DNA from: Megamerina dolium
Taxonomy: Eukaryota; Arthropoda; Insecta; Diptera; Megamerinidae
Assembly (NCBI GenBank): GCA_963854835.1
Contig: OY978526.1
Coordinates: forward strand, 27,765,073 to 27,829,072
DNA: 64,000 nt
Direction of reading: 5' to 3'
Positions 35,161 through 48,105 of this stretch are shown piece by piece. Positions within the stretch are counted from its first letter, which is position 1; every line of letters begins with the position of its first letter. The notes below the pieces were generated by a model. It searched no databases, was not told where the DNA came from, and worked only from the letters and a program-made list of their open reading frames with translations. The position numbers and the translations under genes are program-made.

Positions 35161-37810
35161 ACTTACTTACTTACTTATGTGGCCATAACAACCGAATATC
35201 GATTTAGGCCGAAAATAACATGCTTCGCCAGCCATCTCTGTTCTTCGCTAGCTGGCGCCAGTTAGAAATTCCAAGCGCCGTCAGGTTCTCCAGTACTTGG
35301 TCTTTCCACCGGAGGTTTGGTCTTCCTCTTTTGCGTCGTCCTCCAGCGGGTTCCGAATATAACACCTTCTTAGCTGGAGCGTGTTCTTCCATTCGCTCGA
35401 CATGACCTAGCCAGCGCAGCCGCTGGATTTTGATGCGCTTTACTATGTCAATATCGGCATACAGCTCGTACAGCTCATGGTTGTACCTTATTCGGTACTC
35501 GCCACCAACGCAAATAGGTCCAAAGATCCTGCGTAGGACTTTTCTCTCGAAAAGTCCAAGTATTCGCTCATCCGAGGTGGAAATTGTCCAGGCTTCAGCG
35601 CCATATGTTAGGACAGGCATGATGAGAGACTTGTAGAGTGTAGTTTTCGTTCTTCGAGAGAGGGCTCGACTTCTCAATTGCTTACCCAGCCCAAAGTAAC
35701 ACCTGTTAGCAAGAGTTATCCTACGCATGATCTCCAAGCTGACTTCATTACTGCAGTTAATGCTGGTTCCAAGATAGACAAAGTCCCTTACTACTTCAAA
35801 AGCGTAGTTGTCAACAGTGACGTGCTGTCCAAGACGCCGGGACTCTTTGTTTGTTGACACTAGATACTTCGTCTTGCCCTCGTTCACCGTGAGACCCATC
35901 CGACGCGACTCTCTTTCCAACTCTGAGAATGCTGCACTGACTGCTCGCGTGTTCATGCCGATTATGTCAATATCGTCGGCATACGCTAACAGCATGACAC
36001 TTTTGTTGAAGATAGTGCCATTATGTCGTAGATCAGCAGCTCGTATTATTTTCTCCATAATAAGATTGAAGAAGTCGCACGATAACGAATCACCTTGTCT
36101 GAAACCCCGTTCGGTATTAAACGGTGCGGAGAGGTCCTTCCCAATTTTCACTGCACAACGGGAGTTATGCAGTGTCATTCTACAAAGTCGAATGAGCTTT
36201 GCAGGAATACCGAACTCAGACATTGTTGCGTAGAGGTAATCCCTTACCGGACTGTCGAAAGCGGCTTTATAATCAACAAATAGGTGGTGTGTGTCGATCT
36301 GTTTTTCTTGGGTCTTCTCCAGGATTTGGCGCAGTGTGAAAATCTGGTCGATGGTGGATTTACCAGGTCTGAAGCCACACTGATAAGGTCCAATCAGGTT
36401 GCTGAGCATAGGCTTCAATCTTTCACACAGTACGCTCGATAGAACCTTGTACGCGATGCTCAGGAGACTTATTCCACGGTAGTTGGCGCAAATTGTGGGG
36501 TCTCCTTTTTTATGTACAGGACAGAGAACACTGAGCCTCCAATCATCAGGCATGCTTTCATCCGACCATATTCTGCTTATGAGCTGGTGCATGCGGGTGA
36601 GCAGCTCATCGCCTCCGGTCTTAAACAACTCGGCAGGCAGGCCATCAGCACCTGCAGCTTTGTTGTTCTTCAGCCTTAAAATGGCCGTTTCAACCTCGTC
36701 ATAGTCGGGTGGTGGAACATCAACACCATCATCTGTAATTGGGGTTATCGGGCATTCTCCTCCACTGGCGGAATTGTTCGTAGCATCGCCATTCAGTAAC
36801 GTGGAGAAGTGTTCCCTCCATAGGCTCAGTACACTCTGGACATCCGTAACCAGATTCCCATTTCCATCACGACAAGAAGAGGCTCCGGGATTTAAACCTC
36901 CACTCAGGCGCTTGATCTTTTCAAAGAATTTTCGAGTCTCATTCTTGTCGGTGCACATCTCTATCTCCTCACACTCGCGTCTTTCCAACTCCCTCTTCTT
37001 GCGCCTGAAAAGACGTCTCTCTGCACTCCTTTTCTCTCTATACCGCTCCTTAACAGCTCGCGTTACGCCTGCACGTAGGGTTTTTCTGTAGGCGGCGTCT
37101 TTCTCTGCGGTAGCGTCGGGACTCTCCTGATCATACCACTTATTCCTCAGAGGCCGGTAGTAACCGATTACCTCCTCGGCAGCAGTAGTCATGGAGTGGG
37201 ATATATGTGTCCACCGTGCGCATGTATCATCAAGTGGGGGAATGTTCTGCATAAGCAGATCCGATAGTCGAGTGGAAAATGCATCTGCTGTCTCTGGTGA
37301 TTGCAGCTTACTGACGTCGAGCTTTCTCTGTGTGGGACTTCTCTTGTTATTTGCGACACATAGGCGCACCTTAGCTGCAACAAGGTAGTGATCCGAGTCG
37401 ATGTTGGCACCACGGATCGATTTCACGTCCATCACACTGGAAGCATGCCTTCCGTCAATCAACACATGATCAATTTGGTTTCTTGTACGATGATCTGGAG
37501 ACAGCCATGTCGCTTTGTGGATGTCGAGATGCTGGAATCTGGTACCACCAATTACCATGTTTCGTGCTGCGGCGAAGTCGATCAGCCTCATTCCGTTATC
37601 GGAGGTGTTTTGGTGGAGGCTGAATTTTCCGACAGTTGGACCAAAGGTACCTTCCTTGCCCACCCTGGCATTAAAGTCGCCAAGCACGATTTTGATATCG
37701 TGGCGGGGGAAGCGGTCATAAGCTTCTTCGAGGCGCTGAAAGAAGCTCTCCTTGGTCACATTGTCCTTCTCATCCGTCGGAGCGTGGGCACATATAAGGC
37801 TGATGTTGAA
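35161..37810 (-). mobile_element. RTE-clade non-LTR retrotransposon, 5'-truncated with intact ORF
   Basis: A single uninterrupted minus-strand frame (37831 to stop at 35204) encodes about 867 element-derived residues. An apurinic-like endonuclease part comes first (VLGDFNARVG, IDHVLIDGRH, SDHYLVAAKV), lacking roughly the first hundred residues. A reverse transcriptase follows (ANYRGISLLSIAYKVLS, FVDYKAAFDSPV, GFRQGDSLSCDFFNL, and the catalytic YADD at about residues 617-620, nt 35972-35983), then the C-terminal RLRWLGHVERMEEH and GRPNLRWKDQVL. The protein copies element RNA into DNA at a nicked target. The 3' end is followed by a (TAAG)n tail. (TA)n lies on both sides (35142-35160 and 37811-37880), so the element entered a TA microsatellite. 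The endonuclease truncation means it cannot move on its own, but the lack of any stop suggests a recent insertion. Confidence 0.92.

Positions 37811-37880
<70 letters not shown>
37811..37880. repeat. (TA)n microsatellite at RTE insertion site
   Basis: About 70 bases of TA, matched by the shorter TA run at 35142-35160 on the other side of the RTE copy. Confidence 0.97.
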
Positions 37881-37884
<4 letters not shown>

Positions 37885-39260
37885 ATTTTAATATATTTAG
37901 ATATAAGAAAAATATAAGGATTTTTAATTTCGCGCACTGTCCAATTAGTCAAGATCATTTTTGGAAACGAAAAAAAAAAATAAATAAATTAATAAAAAGG
38001 AATAGAAAGAAAAGTGAAGAAGAAGAAGAAGAAGAAGAAGAAGAGAAAGAGAGAGAGAGATAGAGAGATGTAGCAGCAATTAGCGTAACATAATACGATC
38101 TACTTATTGTGGGTTGCCAAATCACTGAAAATTATAATTTATAAATTAGTTACAGACCGTGCCGACAGTTACTGACCTTTCCAATTACATCTTAAAATCA
38201 AATCTAGTGCAAGCTAATTTGATATTAAGTGTAAATGAATTATCGAGAAGCATTAGGTTCACAATGTCAATTATGCAAAGGTACCTACACGAAATTGGAA
38301 GGGTACGTAGGCAAGAAATATAGGTACTCCATCAATTGTCTGGAAGTAGTGGTCTTCTGCAAACTAAATTCCAGTACCCCAAAATCAATCTTGTCACTGG
38401 CATAGTTCACTTCGAGTTATTGAATTCTGTAGAACAACTTACTGCTGAATTGTATTGTCAATAGTTATTGTACAACGGCTATATCAAAACTCTTGTTGCG
38501 ACATAATAGGAGTGCTTTATTCGACACTCGTACTTAGCCAGCGCCGATAAATACATGCCAAACAACTACAAAAGTGCTAACTAGCGCGTATATAACTATA
38601 GATGCTAAAAAACTTAGAATGCTCACTAAGTTCAGTGCTGCCAATTAAATTAATTTTTTCTACATATTGTACAGAAATGTTACTTACGATTTCTTTTTAT
38701 TTAAATGTCAAAAATGTTATAATTATTTTATTAATCGACACGGTCACCGTCCATATAAATTGAACCACTTTATTTTGAACCAGTAAATAAGGTAATAAGA
38801 AAAAAGAATTGAAATTTAATTTTCATGGTCGTAGTTCTTAGGGGAAAAATTGGGAGTTTTCATATTTGCGCTGGAGATGTCACTAAAAAAATTTTTTAAT
38901 CACAGAATTGTTCCACTTGAAATTTACCAGTATATTCAAAATTAAATCAATTCTGTTTAGGCAACTTAGCATCTATGTCGTTTTATTGGCACACAATTAG
39001 GGAGTTGTCAAATAAATCACGGCTAATAATGCCATGTCGCATATAAAGTGAAACTCATTGAAGAAGAAGTAAGCGAGACGCATTGATAAGTTTTACCGTA
39101 AACACCGTACTCACAAGATATTGCTCCGTCATTAAAATCTCCGGAGCGCAGATTGAGTAACATATTGTTTTACGGATCCGAGATTTATATAAGAAGGATT
39201 AAAAATTTGCAGGAACGATGGCTAATTTTGATAATGAAATAAGATTAAAAGGTATAATAT
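37881..39260. other. Gene-free stretch with GAA/GA microsatellite
   Basis: (GAA)n at 38016-38045 passes into (GA)n to about 38070. No coding sequence was recognised. Confidence 0.55.
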
Positions 39261-39601
39261 ATTATAAAAAATCGAAAAAAGTAAAGCTTCTCTTCCATTA
39301 CTGTTGTGCGTGTTAAATTTTGGACAGTATTAGAAGGGACCTACTTATTTTACCCGGTTCTAAACGGCAGAACACTTGTATCATCATTTTTTCTGAGCTT
39401 TGTCACAGAGTTATGTTTTTTTAGAAACTTTTCCATGCTAAATTAATACTGCCAGAAGAATTGCAAATTGCTTGCCTTCGGTGGGCACCGTTTGAATGAA
39501 AAATCTTTTCCATATTAAATTTATGCCTCAGCCGCGAATTGAACCCACGATATACAGATCATAGTGCCAACGCACTAACCACTGAGATACGGCACCCACG
39601 A
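39261..39601 (-). mobile_element. tRNA-headed SINE copy 6
   Basis: The head is at the right (CGGCACCC ending at 39598, B-box complement GAATTGAACCC) and the shared body runs leftwards to 39285, followed on the minus strand by a T-rich tail (ACTTTTTTCGATTTTTTATAA). GTATAATAT at 39252-39260 and 39602-39610 is a 9-bp target duplication. Confidence 0.88.
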
Positions 39602-39609
39602 GTATAATA

Positions 39610-40060
39610 TTGGGTAATTTAAAAAGACTGCGCGATTTTTTTGTTACTAGATGGTGTTGATGCCCATATATCCCAATATGCCCAAATACAGTTTTGTAAA
39701 TCGCTGCTCGTGTAAAATGTTATATTAATTTGAAAATGAGTGAAATATTTGAAGAAATTCGCTATATGATGCTTTTGTTCTAAAAAAAGAAAAGGTAAAA
39801 CCGCTGCAAAAACGTTCGACTTATGATGAGAATATTGTGAGTGAACGCCGGATTTCATTACGATGAAATTTTTGACTGGTAGAACAAAACGGACTCCAAA
39901 GCTATCCGGAGATAGCAGAGACACTAAACAGCAACAACGTAACACTACTGCTCACAACTCGAGCGCTTGAACGAAGCAATCAAGAAAAAGCGACCAGAAC
40001 TGGCCAACAGAAAAGGAGTTGTGTTTATTTAGCATTTATTGTTATCTACACTGATGAAAT
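39610..40060 (+). pseudogene. Mariner remnant, heavily deleted
   Basis: Starts TTGGGTAATTTAAAAAGACT after a TA, like a mariner terminal repeat. A start codon near 39736 opens MSEIFEEIRYMMLLF, and later frames give SYPEIAETLN and a block close to LERLNEAIKKKRPELANRKG (with VVF following) near 39960-40030. More than half of the gene is missing. A SINE sits directly at its left end. Confidence 0.65.
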
Positions 40061-43000
40061 TATGAAGTTATCCAAAAAATGGCAAAAGATAATTGATAAT
40101 ATAGGCCAATATGTACTTTATTAAAGTTTATTTTCAATATAGAAAATTATTCTTCAAAAATTTACCAAAAAACCGAAAATACTTTTTAAATTACTCAATA
40201 TATTATAGTCGTACATTTATTACAATTACCATAACAAATTTATTGAAAATTTTTCATTTTCGTTTCATTTTTATTTCAAGTAGCTTTCTTTACTACTTCT
40301 GAACGCACAATAATTATTGTATAATGTATATGTATGGTATTTTCGATTGTGTGTATATGTAATTTTTATTTACGCAATATTAATTAGTACAATATTTAAT
40401 TAATTTTTAATACACATTTATTTAATGAACTATGTTTTAATTACTATAAAATATTTTTCATTAATAGCCATATCCAAGTGGACTCTAACAGTGACAAATA
40501 CTATATACTATTTAAAACCATATGCCTAATATGCTTTACCTATGTTTTACATTTGCTATTTTTTGATATTAATTTAAATTGATTCATAATAAAATTATGA
40601 CCATCTGAAAAATTGTGTAAATTTCTTTACATATGCCAAAGCTATTTCTCAAAAGTATTCAAACCCTTATATCATTAAACCAAGTTGGTTACTGAGAAAG
40701 GTGTTATTCTACCTTTGGTGAGCATGAAGAAATATGAAATATGTTGAAGCATGAATTAGAGGTCATCTTTAGTCCACAGAAAAACGAAACTCACTCAGGG
40801 TGAGATCGAAGAATAGCAATGTGAAGTATACACCAGATATTGCTCCGCCTGACTATAAGTTATTCAGACCTACAAAAAAAATATTTAAGCAGTAATGACT
40901 CAATATGTTCATTTTTATTTTTTATTTTTGAATTTAAGTTCAAAAAACGGCCCCACACATTGTCACAGTTGTATGCCTATGCATTAACACTATTATCTAA
41001 TACTTCAAAGTGATAACCAATTATAAAAGAAAACTTGCTGTTCCGTTGTTACTGTTTTATTTTGAAATATCTGTGACAAACCGTTTATCATTGTTATAAA
41101 TTTCTTAATACAATTTAATGGATTATCAATTGTGATGAGTAAGTTGAAGGTATTTATATATTGTATATACTATATATTCAAGTACCCTTATCACCAAAAT
41201 ACTTGTCTACTATCAAAATATATTTATGTAACAATGTCACTGAAAAACTACAGTAAACAATTAACGAATTTTATATGCATCGGCTGATACCTCAAAAACA
41301 GTCCCTGATTCAGTAAGTGCTCAACTCATCAACTCCAGCTCTTTCAAAAGGTAAACATCATAAATTGTACATAGACAAAGTGTGAATGATTACTTGCATT
41401 GTAAAATATAATGGTTTATAGTGGTGGTGGAGAGTAGTAGGATCATGAAATTTTAATCAAGCAACAGTTGTTCAATTGAGTGCGAAATCACAAACACATA
41501 CTACGTAACTATATAAAAACGCATGGTCAAAATTGCCACAATATGTGGAGGGTAGCAGCAGAGTCTACTCGTATGTAAGTACTGGCTGACAGAAAGATTG
41601 TTGATTTTTAATGTGTTCAACAAACATTTGAAAACAATTTAAACTCAACACCAATAAAAGCTATTTATTTATGGCCAACTACTACAAATTTAATAGGTAT
41701 AAAAGGTGTGATGTGTGATGCGATGTATGAGAGGGTAATAAATATTTGTGAAAATCGATTTTTTCTTTTTTTTGTTTTTTAAATATGTACAATACAATGA
41801 ATGTGATTTTTATGTGACCAATTTCAGTGGCACATTATCAATTATTTTATGGAATTGCATTAAAATTGCGTCACATAGAAAGAGCATAAATGCGAATCAA
41901 TAAAATGATGATTGTGGAATTTATGATGGATTCAATGCATTGGCATATGGACCATTCGACATTGCGACGACGTGAAAAATGAATGCTATTAAAATGTCAT
42001 TAAATTCAGGGATCATTAGACTAATTAGAAGCAATATGCACGTGGTTTAAATTGTAAAATATTTTCACATATTAAAAACTTTTTTTTTTTTGTGTTTTTT
42101 CTCATAAATAAATATATTTTGCCACACAGTAATTTATATAGAGCGCATAGTGATTAGAAAGTAAATTATTTAAAAATATTTTGTTTTATATTTCTCTCGT
42201 GGAACACTCTGGAGTTCCATATATACAGGAATAATTTACTATGGAATATTTATTAAAAATATACTTACTACAATGTAAAAATGTATGTACACTGGTTTTT
42301 TTTTATTATATAAAATGAAAATATTAACACTACACCTTGTGTTTACTTTTCATATTCTCATAAATGAGTGAGCAAGGAATTGTTTTTTTATTTTTTTTTT
42401 ATTCTGAAACACACATACACAATTTTCTTTTACTTTCACTTTTTATTTGATTGTTGAAACAACTGATTTGTATTTGTGGAAAATTCCCATTTGTCCTTTA
42501 TGCCCTTTGAGCTGGTCATTTCAACCACCATGTTTATTTCCTTAAATATACTTAAGGGCCATTTAGTGTGCCATTGTTAAGTTGTCTTATTGTCTTCAGT
42601 GATTTTCTGCATCTTACCTTTGCTTTTTTTTTTGCTTTGCCTTTTAACTACAGTTGTTTTTATATGTGGCTATTTTACCTACAAAAGTTAAAATGTATGC
42701 ATCTAAATTGATAAGGGATTTGACATTTGCTTCATATTTCTTTTTCATTTTATTTTATTTTTCTTTTGAAGTTTATGTGCAAGTTTTATTTAAAGTGTTG
42801 TATGTTAATCTTAACAAATGGAATACAAAAAAAAAATATAAAGTACAAGAGAAGAGATTCAGTAACGCAAGAAAACGTCAGTATGAGATGTTAGTGTTAT
42901 TGAACAATATTCCAACATGGAAATTGTTTCAATTGTCATATAGCGACTAGTGCTATAGGTGGCGAAAGTCGCCATAAGTGTAAATAAAGTGAAGTTTATA

Positions 43001-43499
43001 AGAATGCGATATCGTTCACAGTTTACTTTTCCAAACAAAGATTACAATTTTAATAAACCAAAAATTAGGGGATTGTTAATAACACAACCTCTCCAATAAA
43101 GGTAGGACATCAGACAGACCAGAGTAGTCTCATTGTATGGATTTTGGGTCGTTGAACCGTGATCGGACTTCCGTCAATACCTTCAGGTTTTGTCTTCAGC
43201 CCAAATATCTTCCGCAAAACGATGTTTCTTGAATTATCATAGGAATCCGAGGGCGATGATGGAAATCCCACCATGAATACGGACTCAGAGATCCTAAAAC
43301 CATAGAGCGTGACTACTCTGGTGGGTCGCTAACTTCACTTTTCTTTTTTTGAAGGGCGCTGTAAATATTTTGAGTTGCAAAAAATATTTTGGTTTTCAAC
43401 CATTTTTTCAATTTACTCTTTATGTCTTAAAGCATAGACATTTATTTTAAGAAAATATTTGTATTTTCAACTTTTTATTAGGTCCTTAACTTAATTTCC
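40061..43499. other. Gene-free stretch, one possible transposase scrap
   Basis: Near 40830-40870 a plus frame gives YTPDIAPPDYKLFR, resembling the last catalytic block of mariner transposases, but too little is left to call. 42950-43330 has a raised GC content and may be another repeat. Nothing else was recognised. Confidence 0.45.
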
Positions 43500-44755
43500 A
43501 CTCAAAAAGGCTTAGAAATAATTATTTATTGGAAAAAATGTATACAATTTATTTCAATGAAAGTAATTTCCATGACTTTCTCATCTCGATAAAACGATGT
43601 CGGCTTCGAAGCAATCCATTCGTCCACCCATTTTCGCACTTCTTCAACATTTCGAAAACGTGTACCACTCAAACCCTGTTGCATCGATCTGAACAAGAGG
43701 TAATAAGAAGGCGCTATGTCTGCTGAGTACGCTGGGTGAGAAAGAGTTTCCCATTCGAGCTGCGTCAGTATTTATTTGACGATTTTTCCAGTGTGTGGCC
43801 AAACATTATCGTGAAGGTGAATAACCTTGCGCCTGTTACTCCCTATTACTGGTCTTTTTCGTAACAGCTCATAATTAAATTTGTTCAGTTGATGTTTGTA
43901 GCTCTCAGCAGTAAGTTTCATTCGGTTTCAGCAACTCCTAGTAGACCACTCCTTGCTGATCCCACCAAATGCAGAGCATTACCTTATGACCGTGGATGTT
44001 CCGTTTTAGCTGTGATGTTGATGGTTTTCCTGGGTCCAACGATGACTTTTTCGATTTGGGATTGTCGTAGTAGATCCACTTTTCATCGTCAGTCACAATT
44101 CGCTGGAGAAAACTCTTTTTTTTCTGTCTGGCTTCTTGAAACAGTTGTGAATAGCACTTTCAGACAAATCATGTGGTACACATTTTCCTTTCATTTGGGC
44201 CTTTCCCATGGCTTGTAAACGTTTAAAAACAGCTGCTTCAGTAACTCCTAGCTCGTGTCCAAGGTCTTCTAATGTTGCATGCGGAAGTAATTCTAGTGCA
44301 ATTTAACTATGGAAGCTAACGGTGTATTGCTTTGGGAAAGAGCACTTTTCTCTTCTTCATATAATGCCGTTTTTCCGCGACTTTCTCCTTCAAACGCACC
44401 AGTTAGACCATGTAGCGATCGCTACTCATGGCCTGGACTTTTTCAAGTAAGTCGATGAACAAAATTAGACACGCATCCCAAAATACTGACGCCACCGTTG
44501 TTGTTTTATGTCCACTGTGAGCAAACTTTATGCAAAATGAAGCCGACACATTCCTTCGATATCTTCAATGTGTCAACTGTGTGCTGCAACTTTACTTTAG
44601 GGTTTGCCAAAACGATTTTGTGGATTATTTTCATGTTTTCTCCAAGTCACCACCTGTTTTGAGAGACTTCAGCAAAATCGGTGTTCGTATAGCCGAGTTT
44701 AAAGTCAGCAAAACACGTCTTTATCATTGAGCTAGATGGAGCAAAGTCCGAATAA
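43500..44755 (-). pseudogene. Mauritiana-like mariner remnant
   Basis: Minus-strand frames give, in order, ATLEDLGHELGVTEAAVFKR, KWIYYDNPKSKKS, HGHKVMLCIWWDQQGVVY, RKVIHLHDNVWPHTGKIVK, LEWETLSHPAYSADIAPS and VRKWVDEWIASKPTSFYRDE. This is the full mariner order. In the last catalytic block the expected APSDYYLF reads APSYYLLF, so the third catalytic Asp is lost, and stops and frameshifts are present. WDQQGVVY resembles the mauritiana subfamily (recalled, not searched). Confidence 0.83.
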
Positions 44756-46587
44756 TACTTGTCAGGTCGTTATTTGGCTTGAGCGGTGTTTATCGGTGTA
44801 TTTATCGATCGTTTTCCTAGAGAGATGTTGGAAGTACCTCCAACTTAATGTAATAATAGCTAGATGGAATATTTTCTCTACTCTATTAAATCCTCAATAT
44901 ACTTTTAACACAAATTGATTATTATGTTATGCTCTAACAAAATGTTTGAATTTGTTAGAAAATTTTTCTACCTTCTCTTTCCTTATTAAGCATAAGATTA
45001 GTATGACTGTATTTGTTGTTGTTTTTTTTTCACATTAAGCAAATAAAATTGAATCAGAATAAAAGAAATCCTACATTTTAAATTACTTTGTAAAAGAGTT
45101 TGTTACCCTGTAATCCAAGGTAGAAATGTAAATTGATAACGGTAAAAATAAATAATCCCAATTAATAATTTAACAATTGGAATGAAATAAAACGGTATTA
45201 AATTGGTTTGGATGTTGCTAAAAATGTTGTTAAAAATGAAACGAACACAAAACAAAAACAAAAAAAAAACACCTAAAATCAGGCTAATTTTCACGCATTT
45301 GTAAAATGAGTGAAATTTATTTCAAACAACAACAACAATAAGAACAACAATCACAACGACAGCTACAAAATGCACAACAATAAAACAAAACGAGATGTAA
45401 TTTATTTAAAACGAAAAACTTAAAACGACAAGAAGTAGAAGAAGAAAAAGATGCAAAACAGTCTATGGTGGGTGGGGGGTTGGTATTGGTTTAGATGCAG
45501 GGCAAAAAGGTGCAAAAAACAAAATGTTATAAATGAATTTTTCCCAAATGAATATTAAAAAGCTTCTGTATGTGTGTGTGTGTATACGAGTGTGCATTAT
45601 TAATCAGAGGGTTGAGGCACATTCTACATAAGAGTAATCACAAAAAAAAAAAAAATTACAGACTTTTTTCTCAGAAATGAGTGATGTGATATCCTGCTGC
45701 TGTTCGAGCCGCTACTGCTGTTTCAATTCATTGCCTCGTTTAAAAGGTAATCTATAGTATTGTCTAATAAAGGACAATCAAATGGGGAAGTTTGTGTGAA
45801 ACATTTAAAAAATCTACAAGGATACGATTAATAAACCAGTAAAGCAATTTTCAATGTTTTCATTGTTTTTGATGTTGACTGCTTGTTTTTTTTTTTTTTT
45901 AATGCAGGCAGGTACAGTAAAAATAAAATATAGCAAAGAATACAGAAAGGACATAAATACGAACGAATGTTCAAATTTACATTGTGTCAAGGGTGTGACA
46001 TTTGCGTGTGTGTGTGTGTGTGTGTACATAGTATACATATCTAAGTGCATAGTGTGAATTGTTTGTAAATTATTTTTGTTGTTGTTGACTTTTGAATGAA
46101 ATTGACAAATCTCATAGGACCAGTGAACATTAAAAACCGTATTGAAGCAAACAGAAAAAAAAAACTAAAAATAAAAACCTGAAATAAAGGATATGAACTT
46201 GTAACATGCTCAAAAAGAAAGACATCAAAATTGACGAGGCTTGTTTAAATCATTTGATATTGATGAACTTGTTAGGCATAGTCTGACACAACTAAGGGAG
46301 TGGAAGTAGCTATAGTACTCGTACCTATGATATATGTACATAATGCTTAGCGTGTGAGAGTACGCGTGCAGCGTCTAGTTAACATGTATTTTCATTTATC
46401 ATTGGTTAGAGGCGGATGGGAGTGCATATGAAAGTTACTGGTGGTCAAACTTATACTTAGTTAGGTAAGTAACTATATGTGTATGTAGATAAATATATAG
46501 TGGGGGGATATAGATGTACCCGGTGGGAAAATATGTAAGATAAAATCTCACTCATGCTACTAAAAATGTATAAGTGAGACACATATA
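44756..46587. other. Gene-free AT-rich stretch
   Basis: No coding sequence is supported. (TG)n at about 46005-46025. No recognised element. Confidence 0.5.
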
Positions 46588-46589
46588 TA

Positions 46590-47747
46590 TTGGCTGTTCG
46601 GAAAATTTCGGTTTCAAATTGTCGGTAGATGGCTCTAAAATGTAACATCCCTGGTAATTGCATCTGGCAATACTATAGCTTGTTTGAAAGGTGACATTTT
46701 AAGCTTCATTTTGTTAAAATCGTATTATACTGTGAAAAGCTATCTACGTTTATTAGTGAAAATTCGGAACATTATCGTCTTACTTTGCTTTTCTATTATA
46801 GAAGACGTAGTTTGCTCTTTTTGATTTGATAATTCCGATGGTAAAGATGCACCTCACTCTGGTCGACCAATCACTGAAAAAGTCGATAAAATCATTGAAA
46901 AAATTAAGCAAGACCGGCACATAAGCAGAGTGGACGTTGTTAGGGAACTAGGTATTCATCACTAAATAGTTATCAACCATTTGAAGAAAGGTGGATACAC
47001 AAAGAAGCTCGATATTTGGGTGCCACATGAATTAACAGTGAAAAATTTAATGGATCGAATTTCCATTTGCGATTCACAGCTAAAACGGAACGAAATCGAA
47101 CCATTTCTCAAGCGAATGACTACGAGCGATAAAAAGTAGATCACGTACGACAATATCGTGTGAAAAAGATCATGGACAAAGCGAGGTGAAGCTTCGCAGA
47201 CGGTGGCAACGCAAGAATTGACACCAAGAAAGGTAATGCTGTGTGTCTGATAGGATTGGAAGGGAATTGTTGTTCATTATGAGCTTCTACAACCTAGTCA
47301 AACGATTAATTATGATCTCTACCATCAACAATTAACGAAATTTAAGAAAGTAATTTAATTAAAACGGCCAGAATTGATCAACATAAATGATGTTGTGTTC
47401 CACCAAGACAACTTCAGACCACACACATTTCTGATGACCCGGCAGAAACTGAGTAAGCTTGACTGGGAAATTTTGATACATCCACTCTATAGCCCGGACC
47501 TTGCACCTTCAGATTATCAAGTGTTTCAATCTCTGCAGAACTCTCTTAATAGTGTAAATTTAAATTCCGTATAGGCCTTTCAAATGCATTTGAAGCAGTT
47601 TTTCGCGCAGAAATAGATGGATGGAATAATAGCTTTACTCCCAAAATGGCAAGAGGTTATCGATCAAAACGCCACATATTCGGTTAAATAAAGCTCGTTT
47701 CAAATATAAGAAATCAGTGTTTCATTGGTGAAATTTGTAACCACCAA
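46590..47747 (+). pseudogene. Mellifera-like mariner, near full length
   Basis: Same family as 18362-19344. The 5' end is TTGGCTGTTCGG after TA. The 3' end reads ...TTGTAACCACCAA before TA and has lost the inner part of the terminal repeat. Plus frames show KIIEKIKQDRHISRVDVVRE, WVPHELTVKNLMDRI, KRSWTKRGEASQTV, CVWWDWK-like, VVFHQDNFRPHTFLMTRQKL and HPLYSPDLAPSDYQVFQSLQ. The last two contain catalytic-type Asp residues. Frameshifts and stops interrupt the frame, so it is inactive. Confidence 0.87.
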
Positions 47748-47872
47748 TATTATCTACGATCGAAAGGAAGCTGTAATAGGCATCAGATGGGTCACATCAT
47801 AATGAGCCATATTTTCTAAGCACTTTACCTTACTTTGTAATTCACAAAAACAATAAATAATTTGTATTTATT

Positions 47873-48105
47873 TGAGTACTGTAGCTTAGTGGTTAGTGTC
47901 TTGGCGTTCTGAGCCGTAGATTGTGAGTTTATTTGAATATAGAAAAAGAGGTTCCTTTCGAAAAGTACCCATCTGACGGCAAGCAATTAACAATTTTTGC
48001 GGCAATAACAATTTGCCATGAAAAAGCTTCTAAAAGAACTTCTGTGACAAAGCTCCATGTTAGAAGGGTTCTGCCATTCGGAAGTTTGGGAGACTATAAA
48101 TGTAC
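47873..48105 (+). mobile_element. tRNA-headed SINE copy 7, partial
   Basis: Head-like GTAGCTTAGTGGTTAGTGTC, then the body (GGCAAGCAATTAACAATTTT, TTGCCATGAAAAAGCTTC) with deletions. The end is degraded around TTTGGGAGACTATAAATG. Confidence 0.75.

Noticed and set aside
35808..36233. Plus-strand ORFs across the RTE element
   Set aside because: Antisense shadows of the intact RTE frame.
40680..40900. Additional mariner element
   Set aside because: Only one short block (YTPDIAPPDYKLFR) resembles a transposase; not enough to define an element.
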